NCBI RefSeq assembly: GCF_009176705.1
Contig: NZ_AP021847.1
Span: 548,501-612,500 of the forward strand
DNA: 64,000 nucleotides
Direction: 5' to 3'
Origin: Pseudoalteromonas sp. A25
Lineage (GTDB): Bacteria > Pseudomonadota > Gammaproteobacteria > Enterobacterales > Alteromonadaceae
The notes below the pieces were generated by a model. It did not search any database and was not told the DNA's origin. It saw nothing but the letters and a program-made list of their open reading frames with translations. A program made the position numbers and the translations under genes. Below are positions 47,071 through 54,884 of the stretch, piece by piece. Numbering within the stretch: position 1 is the first letter of the stretch; each line of letters begins with the position of its first letter.

Positions 47071-47628
47071 ATGGTAATTACACAACTGCTTCCAGAGCAT
47101 TATAAAGCCGTCGTTAAACTCGCAAATCAAGTACATGGAGACAATTATCTCGATATGCCCGGCATAAAAAAGATGGTTGAACAAGGTACCAAGTTTGATA
47201 TTAATGCCTGCTTTGTTGCTTTGGATGAAAAGGGCAATTTAGTTGGCTTTAGAACCAGCTATGCTGCACAGCAGTGGCCCATAGATAAATGGTGCACACC
47301 AAAGGCTTGGCCAGTTCTTCCCTCGCAAATGGCATATTTTAAGTGTATAGCCATAGCACCAGAAGCGCAGGGGCAAGGCATTGGGCCAAAGTTACTGCAC
47401 GCCTCGGTGGTTGCATTACGACAACAAGGTGCGTTGGCGGGCATTGCGCACCTTTGGAAGCAAAGCCCAGGAAATGGCGCCGTTAAATATTTTACAAAAG
47501 CAGGGGGGGAGCTCATCAAAGTTCATAACGACCGTTGGTTAGAAAACTGCATTAATGATGGCTATGTTTGTACTATTTGCGCCACCGAGTGCCACTGCCA
47601 AGCTGCCGAAATGGTTTTGATGTTTTAA
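47071..47628 (+). CDS. GNAT N-acetyltransferase
   Basis: 185 residues. The core reads YFKCIAIAPEAQGQGIGPKLLHASVVAL, containing the Q-G-Q-G-I-G acetyl-CoA loop. The C terminus is unusual: CTICATECHCQAAEMVLMF holds four Cys and a His in a short span and may bind a metal. It is 19 nt upstream of an FAD oxidoreductase gene, forming an operon. The pair may act on the same amine: one acetylates and the other oxidises it. Confidence 0.82.
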   Translation: MVITQLLPEHYKAVVKLANQVHGDNYLDMPGIKKMVEQGTKFDINACFVALDEKGNLVGFRTSYAAQQWPIDKWCTPKAWPVLPSQMAYFKCIAIAPEAQGQGIGPKLLHASVVALRQQGALAGIAHLWKQSPGNGAVKYFTKAGGELIKVHNDRWLENCINDGYVCTICATECHCQAAEMVLMF

Positions 47629-47647
47629 CTTTAAGAAAAAGAATATT

Positions 47648-48988
47648 ATGAGCCCAAACTATTACGATCCGCTTACCCATAAAAACTGCCAAGCAAGTGG
47701 CTATGCCCCCAGTTATTGGGCTAGTACCATTGACTTACCGCTACCATGTTCCGCCCCAAAAACCAACGCGCACTACGATGTAGCAATTATTGGTGGCGGC
47801 TTCAGTGGTTTACTAACGGCCTATTACTTGGCTCGCCACTTCAACATTAGCTGTTGTGTTCTTGAAGCCAATCAAGTGGGCTTTGGTGCCAGCGCCCGCA
47901 ACGCAGGCTTTGTATTAAAAGGCTCAGGTCGTTTGAGCTACCCACAAATGGCCAAAAAATGGGGCATGGATGTTTGTAAGGGCATTTATGATGAGTTTAG
48001 TGAAGCAGTGACGCGTGTTGAATCTTTAATAACTGATCACAATATAGACTGCCAGCCACAAGCAAAAGGTTACCTAAAAATCGCGCATAATCATAAAGCG
48101 ATGCAAGCCCTAAAAGCACAAGCAAGCTTTTTAAAACAACTCGGTACCCACGACACACAGTTTTTAACAACATCTGAACTTGAACAAAACTATATGTATA
48201 ATCATCAGGCATTTGGCGCAATGCGAATGGCTGATGGCTTTGGCGTAAACCCCTTAAAGTTATTACTTGGATATCGAGAAATCGCACTAAAAGCAGGCGT
48301 GACCTTATACGAGAATGCATTGGTCAGCAAAGTTGATTCAACCCCACATCAACACACTTTATTTGTTAACGATATCTCTATCAGCGCCAATAATGTGGTT
48401 TACGCGGGTAATGCTTATAACAACAAGCAGTCACACTCACTCATAAACAATCGCTACCTGCCTATCCTGAGTAGCATTTTAGTCACCCGGCCCCTCACCG
48501 AAGAAGAGTTAAGCCAGACAGGCATAAAAACACATCAAGTCACCATGGATACCCGTACTTTGAAGTACTACTACCGTCTATTGCCTGACAAGCGTATTTT
48601 ATTTGGCGGTCGCGGTGCGGTGTTTGCAAAACATCAAGACTCCCCCGTCTACCTAAATAACTTGAAAAATGGACTAGCAGAGAGCTTTCCAACACTTAAA
48701 AATATCGACCACGATTACTATTGGAATGGCTTTATTGCCGCCGCTTTAGATGATATGCCGCATATTTGTTTACAAGATAACGTGGGTTACATTCTTGGCT
48801 ACTGCGGTGCAGGGGTGTCGTTTAGCGCACAAGCGGCATTTCGTATGGCCCAAATGCTCGCTAAGCAAACAGTGCCTGATTTGCCCTTGTATCAAACACC
48901 TTTACCCTATTTGCCGTTTGCAAAGTTCAGACGCTTTGGACAGCTTGCCTACTATCAATACGCGCAAGTTAAAGACAAGATAGGTTGA
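47648..48988 (+). CDS. FAD-dependent amine/amino-acid oxidoreductase (DAO family)
   Basis: 446 residues. The dinucleotide-binding start is DVAIIGGGFSGLLTAYYLA (about 44-62), preceded by a 40-residue lead with PSYWASTIDLP as in gamma-glutamylputrescine oxidases (PuuB-like). GFGASARNAGFVLKGSG is the flavin-contacting loop, and GYILGYCGAGVSFSAQAAF is the C-terminal FAD motif. It oxidises an amine or N-methyl amino acid with O2, giving H2O2. Co-transcribed with the acetyltransferase upstream. Cytoplasmic. Confidence 0.87.
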   Translation: MSPNYYDPLTHKNCQASGYAPSYWASTIDLPLPCSAPKTNAHYDVAIIGGGFSGLLTAYYLARHFNISCCVLEANQVGFGASARNAGFVLKGSGRLSYPQMAKKWGMDVCKGIYDEFSEAVTRVESLITDHNIDCQPQAKGYLKIAHNHKAMQALKAQASFLKQLGTHDTQFLTTSELEQNYMYNHQAFGAMRMADGFGVNPLKLLLGYREIALKAGVTLYENALVSKVDSTPHQHTLFVNDISISANNVVYAGNAYNNKQSHSLINNRYLPILSSILVTRPLTEEELSQTGIKTHQVTMDTRTLKYYYRLLPDKRILFGGRGAVFAKHQDSPVYLNNLKNGLAESFPTLKNIDHDYYWNGFIAAALDDMPHICLQDNVGYILGYCGAGVSFSAQAAFRMAQMLAKQTVPDLPLYQTPLPYLPFAKFRRFGQLAYYQYAQVKDKIG

Positions 48989-49220
48989 TACTCTTACATT
49001 AACTTAAGTTTTATGCCATGCAGGTAACAGATACCATGTTACCTGCTCACAATAACTAAGTGTCGTGGCTTTTTACGCTTGGCATGAATGAATAACCCGC
49101 TGTTCAAATTTTACAATACATTATTCGTATATTTCATTATAAAACGAATCATTACTTGCATCATTCGCCCAATCTTGTTTAATTAATCAGTACAAACATA
49201 CTCTAGAACAGGGACATTTC

Positions 49221-50414
49221 ATGAAGCACTCAGCTCTCACCTTAGGCGTTTTACTTGCCCTACCCCTACTTAACTCAAACAGCGTACTTGCAAATGATAG
49301 CCACCTAGCAACATGTGACTTTACGATCCCCTCATCACATTACTTGGTTGATGGTGCTGCAATGAATATTCAGCCAGGTAATACCATTTGTTTAGCCGCT
49401 GGCGAGCGCGGGCCATTAAAATTAAAAAACATTTTGGGTAGCGCTGATAATCCAATCATTGTCCGCAATGCCGATGGTGTAGTCACAACCAAGCCATACG
49501 AATACAGTATTGCAGTTGAGCAATCAAAATGGCTAAGATTAACCTCTGTATCTCCTGAGCCTGCACAACCTTACGGCATTCGATTAGGCGGAACGCTGAG
49601 CATTGGCCAACTCAGCGAACAAGTAGAAGTGGATAACATTGAAGTTTATCGTGCCCGCTTTGCTGGCATGCTTATCAAAACAGACCCAAATTGTGACCCA
49701 GCCACATGGGCTGAAAACTTCACAATGACAGGCATAAACATTCACCATAACTACGTTCATCACACGGAAGAAGGTGAAGGCATGTATGTTGGCTATACCG
49801 GAAAAAGCCGTAAACTTGAGTGTAACGGAGTAGCTACAACTGTGTACCCACATAAGCTTGAGAACATTCGCATACATAATAATAAGCTTGAGCACACTGC
49901 CGCTGATGGCATTCAGTTAAACTCTGTAACAGGCAACGCGCAAATTTACAGTAATAAAATTTACCGTACAGGCGTCAGCCCATTTGCTCCAGTTTGGCAA
50001 AACACCGGAATTCAAGTAGGGGGTGATGACGTACAAGTGAGAGATAACTTAATCTATCGCAGTGGCGGTAATGGTATGATGCTAGATGGAGATAACCTGC
50101 AGGTCATTAATAATAAAATTATTTATGCCGGTGAAAATGGTATCTTTGCACGCAACTCAGCACAGCAAAACGCACAAATAAGCGGTGGGTTGCCACACAG
50201 TTATAAAGACAACCTAATCGTTCAGCCCGCTACTTATGGCCTTAAACTGTATGCTACCAATACCGCCTCGGCACACTTAATAAGCGATAACACCATTGAA
50301 AATGATGGTCGATTAGACGCTGCAAACCGCCCGATGACTTTTTCGTTTTTAAATGATCAAGTCGAACGAGTTCTGCTAAATAACCACCATTACATTGAAA
50401 GCACCAACAACTAA
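49221..50414 (+). CDS. Secreted right-handed parallel beta-helix protein
   Basis: 397 residues with a signal peptide (1-24). From about residue 45 the sequence is built of short beta-coil repeats with Asn ladders (IHHNYVHHTEEGEGMYVG, IHNNKLEHTAADGIQLNS, VRDNLIYRSGGNGMMLDG), typical of pectate-lyase-like parallel beta-helices. The opening with IQPGNTICLAAGERGPLKLKNI resembles chondroitinase-B/alginate-lyase-like proteins (PL6 type). It could cut or epimerise an acidic polysaccharide, but catalytic residues cannot be assigned. A decayed copy of its 3' end lies at 51899-52112. Confidence 0.8.
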   Translation: MKHSALTLGVLLALPLLNSNSVLANDSHLATCDFTIPSSHYLVDGAAMNIQPGNTICLAAGERGPLKLKNILGSADNPIIVRNADGVVTTKPYEYSIAVEQSKWLRLTSVSPEPAQPYGIRLGGTLSIGQLSEQVEVDNIEVYRARFAGMLIKTDPNCDPATWAENFTMTGINIHHNYVHHTEEGEGMYVGYTGKSRKLECNGVATTVYPHKLENIRIHNNKLEHTAADGIQLNSVTGNAQIYSNKIYRTGVSPFAPVWQNTGIQVGGDDVQVRDNLIYRSGGNGMMLDGDNLQVINNKIIYAGENGIFARNSAQQNAQISGGLPHSYKDNLIVQPATYGLKLYATNTASAHLISDNTIENDGRLDAANRPMTFSFLNDQVERVLLNNHHYIESTNN

Positions 50415-50429
50415 AAAACACTAACTTAC

Positions 50430-50456
50430 ATAGAAGCGACTTATTGTCGCTTCTAT
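50430..50456. terminator. Hairpin between convergent genes
   Basis: ATAGAAGCGAC-TTATT-GTCGCTTCTAT, an 11-bp perfect stem ending just before the stop codon of the minus-strand gene. It can end the beta-helix transcript and, read in reverse, is followed by a T-containing stretch. Confidence 0.65.
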
Positions 50457-50459
50457 CAA

Positions 50460-50864
50460 CTAAGACTCGCTCCGTTTATTAAAAAGCTTCCCAAAGGCCA
50501 TAAAGACAAATTGCATTAAGATAATATTGGCACTAAACCACTGTAATCCTTGGTACCCTTTCAAAAGGGCAACAAAAAAAAGAAAGCTAAATACGCCCAA
50601 ATATAATGCAATCTCTCGAACATTAGGAACGAGGCTTTCTTTAGCATATAAACTCAGTATTACTAATAATGATGTGCAAGCTACAATAAATACCAAACTA
50701 ACACTGTAATATTGATAGTTATCGACTACGAAAAAGTACAACCACAGATTGTAGTAACCCACAAATCTATAGAGTGTTTTTTTGCTAGATACCTCAAAAA
50801 TTTTGATACTTAAATATGGTGCTATCAGCGGCATCAGCATTATAAACAAAGCCTTAAAATCCAT
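50460..50864 (-). CDS. Small membrane protein, second gene of a two-gene unit
   Basis: 134 residues with about four membrane helices (about 5-22, 33-50, 55-72 and 88-120). AAAGGA is 7 nt before ATG 50864. It follows the Gly-rich secreted protein gene by 44 nt on the same strand. A hairpin lies between them. I do not recognise the family. The AT-rich composition, the unknown partner and the placement beside a pseudogene suggest an acquired two-gene cassette. Confidence 0.6.
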   Translation of the reverse strand: MDFKALFIMLMPLIAPYLSIKIFEVSSKKTLYRFVGYYNLWLYFFVVDNYQYYSVSLVFIVACTSLLVILSLYAKESLVPNVREIALYLGVFSFLFFVALLKGYQGLQWFSANIILMQFVFMAFGKLFNKRSES

Positions 50865-50881
50865 AGTTGCAATCCTTTAAT

Positions 50882-50899
50882 GGGGCCAATCTTGGCCCC
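50882..50899 (-). terminator. Strong hairpin inside the two-gene unit
   Basis: GGGGCCA / TGGCCCC with a 4-nt loop lies between the stop codon of the Gly-rich gene and the start of the membrane gene. It lacks a T-run on the minus strand, so it may only attenuate or stabilise the upstream mRNA. Confidence 0.45.
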
Positions 50900-50908
50900 G
50901 TAACTTAC

Positions 50909-51733
50909 TTAATAGCACACTTTTTGTGCTACATCTCCACCACCTGAGTTAGTCCAAACGGTGACACAAATAAACTGTCTTTCACGACCGCCATCCCAGC
51001 CACCACCACCGCCGTCAGAACCTCCACCAGATGAGCTCCCTGAACGAATCTCTAACAAGCGACCAGCTTTGATTACCAAAGTATCCCCAACTTGAAGATC
51101 TGTTCTATACCAGTTAGTACCTGTGAGTACTTCATTTAACATTGTTGCCGTTGTAGATTCGACCAAACGAGAGCTAATCAGTACCCTAAGAGCCGCGGCT
51201 ACTCTCGCCGCCACTTTTCCAACAACGTTAGCAGTAACCAAAGAAATCGCAATACGCCTCGCGTCATTATTCCCATCTATAAATTCTTGCGTAACAGTAA
51301 ATTCAACTTTCTTGTTTATAACGTAATCCAAAAAATCACTTTGTACCCATTGTTCACAGCTATAGTCAGGGTCATATCTGCAATCCAAAGGCATATCTAA
51401 AGGTTGGACTCCTTCATCAATAGTGCGCTGACTATTTGGATAAAAAGTATGTAAATAATCTTCCAAAGAAATACTGTTGATAAGTTCATCACCCTCGAAA
51501 AAATTAAATACTTGCTGCTGTCCAAAATATGTATCGTAAAAGCTAAATATGTATCTTAGTTCTCGATCAATGTCACAACTATATCGGCATACAATATTCA
51601 GGTGCCCACTATCATCCAAAGGAGTCATTGTGACTACTTTAGGCTCTAAAGAGTCCATATATGAGGTTAAGTTATTAGCATAAGATGCTGTAGATATAAC
51701 CGAAGTCATCAGCAGTATGAGCGGTAGTTTCAT
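50909..51733 (-). CDS. Secreted protein of unknown function with Gly-rich C terminus
   Basis: 274 residues from ATG 51733 (ATG 51745 adds four). A signal peptide (about 1-19, cleavage near SYA) is clear. The central part is soluble and acidic, with Cys pairs (CRYSCD, CRYDPDYSCEQW) that may form disulfides. Residues about 165-200 form an Ala-rich helix. The tail has a Ser/Gly linker (GSSSGGGSDGGGGGWDGG) and then a short Cys-ending motif with CVTVW and KVCY. No family recognised. The linker plus short Cys-bounded tail looks like a surface or secretion tag. First gene of a unit with the membrane protein at 50460. Confidence 0.6.
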   Translation of the reverse strand: MKLPLILLMTSVISTASYANNLTSYMDSLEPKVVTMTPLDDSGHLNIVCRYSCDIDRELRYIFSFYDTYFGQQQVFNFFEGDELINSISLEDYLHTFYPNSQRTIDEGVQPLDMPLDCRYDPDYSCEQWVQSDFLDYVINKKVEFTVTQEFIDGNNDARRIAISLVTANVVGKVAARVAAALRVLISSRLVESTTATMLNEVLTGTNWYRTDLQVGDTLVIKAGRLLEIRSGSSSGGGSDGGGGGWDGGRERQFICVTVWTNSGGGDVAQKVCY

Positions 51734-51898
51734 TAGTAAATCCATTTATCGATTATTTAATTATCCCTTCACGGTTGAAGAGTCCTTACTACGCCTTAAC
51801 GGCAGTATAAAGCGTAGTAAAAGATCAAATTAATAACTTCATTAAAACAAAAAATCTCAAAAAATTTAAAAATTTTTCAAAATACAAAATGGATCAGT

Positions 51899-52112
51899 AC
51901 ATGCTTATAAAGACAATCTGACCATTCAGCCAACAACTTATGTCCTGGCACTGTATACAACCAATAAAGCTTCAACGCACTTGATAAGCGAACACCATTG
52001 AAAATGACAGCAGATTAGATGCCACAAGCCGCATGATGACTTTCTCATTTTTTATGTTCAAGTTGAACGCCAAGTACTGAATAACAAAAATTATATTGTT
52101 GAAAGTGGTGAG
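51899..52112 (+). pseudogene. Decayed 3' fragment of a beta-helix gene
   Basis: This stretch aligns with 50200-50405 of the intact beta-helix gene: shared blocks include TATAAAGACAA, ACTTATG, AACACCATTGAAAATGA and AACGAGTT/AACGCCAAG at matching spacing. Small deletions (for example ATAAGCGATAACACC becoming ATAAGCGAACACC) break the frame, and TGA stops appear. It is a remnant of a second, tandem copy. The intact gene and the remnant are now separated by the two minus-strand genes 50460-51733. The rest of 51746-52264 shows no gene; it is AT-rich on the left. Confidence 0.82.
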
Positions 52113-52264
52113 TACCATTGGTAGTGCATTGAAGTGGAGAGCATAAACCTCATTGATTAAAGTAGTAGTGATGCTACGTCAGTCACATCACTAAATTACA
52201 GCTACAAAGTTGATTTTAAGTCGAGCTGGGCTAGTTCTTTTCGCAAAAAGTGTATGCTGTCCAA

Positions 52265-52441
52265 TCAACCAAACAGACGGGATAATATCTGCGTGTACGC
52301 AGGGTAGTTCAAGTGACTTTCATTTATCAACAAGTCAAACTCGTCTTGGGGTAAGTAACTAACACGACTTGATATCCATTGTAATATAAAGCTCTCTACA
52401 TAAGGGCTCAACTGCGCACTTCGTTTGCACTCAAATATCAT
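52265..52441 (-). CDS. 58-residue small protein downstream of the DUF3612 regulator
   Basis: A frame of 58 codons plus TGA, starting at ATG 52441 with GGGAG 8 nt upstream, only 36 nt after the stop codon of the XRE regulator on the same strand. The peptide (MIFECKRSAQLSPYVESFIL...) is soluble, with a mixed charged and aromatic make-up, codon use like its neighbours and no membrane segment. It ends ...TQILSRLFG. Family unknown. The operon position and ribosome site support a real gene that may act with the regulator. Confidence 0.6.
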   Translation of the reverse strand: MIFECKRSAQLSPYVESFILQWISSRVSYLPQDEFDLLINESHLNYPAYTQILSRLFG

Positions 52442-52477
52442 ATCAAATACTCCCTTTTATTTTATATTTCCAAGCGC

Positions 52478-53971
52478 TTAACTGTAACATTGAGGCTGGC
52501 GGGGACACGCGTTGCCACGCACACAGATCACTCGAACATCAGCACTGAGGCTGCGCTCCACCCACGCGATATTCAAAATCTTGGCAACGCCCATTAATTG
52601 CTGCTTTAGCTGATGCGGAATAACACTTGCGCCACCATGTTTGATACACAACGCTTGCAATTGCATCACCACCTCATCAACATTCATACCCTGGGCTGCA
52701 ATGGCAGGGTTCAAATCTATCCCTGCACACAATACATGCGGGTTTCCAGCTAAATCCTCAACTTGTATCGACTCACAACAGTATAACCTTGGCTTACCTT
52801 CAACAAGCAAAATAGAGAGCTGCGTACTGCTTTGATTTGACACCTCGGCAAACTTTCTAAATACCGCCCAATGCTGGCAAGGGTCTTGGACCGTGCGCAT
52901 ATTTCCCCAAGGTAATGGTATACCATTGCCACGATATACCGCTTTCAATTTGCCCGGCTGATATGCATCAAAATAATGCCAATGTGGGTAAGGTGATACA
53001 ACAGTCATTCTGCGCATCACAACCGAAGGAGATATATTAAGCAACTTATGCACGCTTATCTCATAACCATGACTGTCCAGCAGCTGACGAAAAGGCACCT
53101 TAGGGCATAATAGGGCGCCTGCAAAAAAGCTTGCTTCAAAATCACGCCACGCGTTAAGAATATCTTGTGCATTGGGGGTATTGTGATGTGCTTCTTCGTT
53201 GTGTTCACTACCACCAATTGTGAGTCGGCAATGTAGTCCTTCTCGATTATGTAAAACAGCATGCCCAATATGAACCGCTAAATCATACTTCAATCTACTC
53301 TCACGGTTTTTCAAAAGGGTGTTTAAATATACCAAGTTAGGTGCTTCAAAATAAGATGTAAGCAAATGCTTACTTGCTTCTCCTGATCCGCCAAATATTA
53401 ATTCATCTGCTTGTTCAAACCAACGTAGTTGCAAATCATATTGTTGAGCAATCGTTATCAAATCATCACTGCTGAGATATAAATTTTTATGCCCAACCTC
53501 TTCAGCCGCCCGCTCTAAATCTGGAAAGTGATTTTGATGGTGTTCTTGATGCGCTCTTATTAGCAAATGAGCAAATTGACGACCACTGATCCCCGTTTGC
53601 GATAGCATTTCAGGTATTGCGATTTGCAATATATCGTTAGAAAACAAAAAGTTTGGCTCTAATGCCATACCAAGCACCCCGCCATGATTGCCTTTATCAG
53701 GTGTAATACTCTCCGCTTCCGGTTCACTGTCTAAAAACCACTCAACGGGCTTTTGAAATACCTCTGACAAGTTTTCTAGCATTTCTTGGCTGGGCGTTCG
53801 TTTACCGCGCTCAATCATCGATAAGTAAGACACTGAAGGTGCTGAGTGAGCATCAACTCGAATACAACGCGCAGATAAATCTTCCAATGTAAGATGATTT
53901 CGCTTTCGTAAATTGCGAATTTTGGTGCCTAAAAAGTGAGACTTTCGCATTAAACTGCTTTCTTTTTTCAT
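52478..53971 (-). CDS. XRE-family regulator with DUF3612 / RamB-like sensory region
   Basis: 497 residues from ATG 53971; ATG 53950 is the alternative, and the frame extends further only by an unlikely leader. The N-terminal HTH_3 (about 8-70) is GTKIRNLRKRNHLTLEDLSARC... with VSYLSMIERGKRTPSQEML. The long C-terminal part recalls DUF3612 and the overall design of short-chain-acyl-CoA regulators such as RamB: a middle degraded ImmA/IrrE-like segment (YDLAVHIGHAVLH, lacking HExxH) and a Cys-bearing tail ending CVRGNACPRQPQC. RamB controls glyoxylate-cycle genes. It is divergent from a malate-synthase-domain gene, and three 14-bp-spaced repeats lie between them. Confidence 0.75.
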   Translation of the reverse strand: MKKESSLMRKSHFLGTKIRNLRKRNHLTLEDLSARCIRVDAHSAPSVSYLSMIERGKRTPSQEMLENLSEVFQKPVEWFLDSEPEAESITPDKGNHGGVLGMALEPNFLFSNDILQIAIPEMLSQTGISGRQFAHLLIRAHQEHHQNHFPDLERAAEEVGHKNLYLSSDDLITIAQQYDLQLRWFEQADELIFGGSGEASKHLLTSYFEAPNLVYLNTLLKNRESRLKYDLAVHIGHAVLHNREGLHCRLTIGGSEHNEEAHHNTPNAQDILNAWRDFEASFFAGALLCPKVPFRQLLDSHGYEISVHKLLNISPSVVMRRMTVVSPYPHWHYFDAYQPGKLKAVYRGNGIPLPWGNMRTVQDPCQHWAVFRKFAEVSNQSSTQLSILLVEGKPRLYCCESIQVEDLAGNPHVLCAGIDLNPAIAAQGMNVDEVVMQLQALCIKHGGASVIPHQLKQQLMGVAKILNIAWVERSLSADVRVICVRGNACPRQPQCYS

Positions 53972-54021
53972 TATTTTTGTTCTCACACAATGCCTGTCTT
54001 GTGTATAAAAATAACACAATT

Positions 54022-54058
54022 TGTAAAATTTACACTGTAAAATTCTTTTTGTGAAATT
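54022..54058. promoter_or_regulatory. Three direct repeats (TGTAAAATT) at 14-bp steps
   Basis: TGTAAAATT at 54022 and 54036 and TGTGAAATT at 54050, each exactly 14 bp apart. The first also forms the dyad TGTAAA-A-TTTACA (54022-54034). They lie in the 166-bp divergent gap between the XRE/DUF3612 gene and the malate-synthase-domain gene. They are the obvious candidate binding sites for that regulator. Confidence 0.6.
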
Positions 54059-54137
54059 TTTAGACTAAGTCGCATACACTGAACTTGAACACGCTCACAA
54101 CTCCAATACATATCGTGACAAGAATGAGGAAATACCA

Positions 54138-54611
54138 ATGACAGCCCTAACCCGTTCAAGTTTAAAAACTCAACCTATCACTTGCGAAAAGCTTGATATC
54201 GCAAAGGAATACTTAGATCAACATTGCCCACTTGATCAGGGCTCACATCTGCATGCCACTCATTATGTGGTTTACTACAATCACTTAATGGCATTTTTCG
54301 CTGATGGTAGCCATTGTGGGCTTAAATTCCCCAAACAGTTTGTAGCATTATGTGGCCACCGAGATGATCCCACAGCCATTTTGTTAAAAAAAGACGACCA
54401 GCTACATATTGAGCTAAGCTTCAACCGCTGCGGAGATTCAGGACGTTTAGACCGCGCAAACGTCGATGACATTCAAGTAGAAACGCCACTAAGCACAGTA
54501 TCTACGGGGGCTGAGCACAAAAAGTTTTGGATGAGCTTTTTAAGTGGTGTGCAAGATACCACTCACCACAAACAATATACTGCTAAAGACGGTAACGATT
54601 ACTCTCTTTAA
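54138..54611 (+). CDS. Stand-alone domain related to malate synthase G
   Basis: 157 residues. From residue 25 it follows malate synthase G (GlcB, about residues 135-330 in the E. coli numbering I recall): [13 protein letters not shown] for [33 protein letters not shown] for [39 protein letters not shown] for LHIELQIDANGRIGKDDPA, ETPLSTV for EAAISTI, and the end AKDGNDYSL for AADGSEISL. The conserved acidic ILDCEDSVAAVD stretch is replaced by a short non-catalytic sequence, and the rest of the TIM barrel with its metal ligands is absent. It cannot be a malate synthase. It may bind glyoxylate, acetyl-CoA or the neighbouring regulator. AGGAAA precedes the ATG. Confidence 0.72.
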   Translation: [157 protein letters not shown]

Positions 54612-54884
54612 TACCTAGAGTTTAAACAGTGGCATAAGCAACTTTCTCTCACAGCTAAGGCCACTGTTGCTCCATGATTCCAGCCACAAAGCCTCAACAA
54701 CCGACATCTATGCTTCATTCGTTTCAAATTATGAATTCGTGTAAACTAATCTAAACAGTTACTGACGTATAAACATTGTATACACGCTTTGTTGTTCTGT
54801 TGCTTGATTGTTATTCTTGGGCAAACTTCCGTTATTGAACCCCTTATTCAAACGGTTTCAAAAACCTCTATAACAGGAATAATC

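Noticed and set aside
53056..53268. Overlapping frames inside the DUF3612 regulator
   Set aside because: Shadow frames of a gene with clear HTH and domain structure.
54789..54884. N-terminal extension of tryptophan dioxygenase
   Set aside because: The first 32 codons lack family similarity, and a ribosome site sits correctly before ATG 54885.
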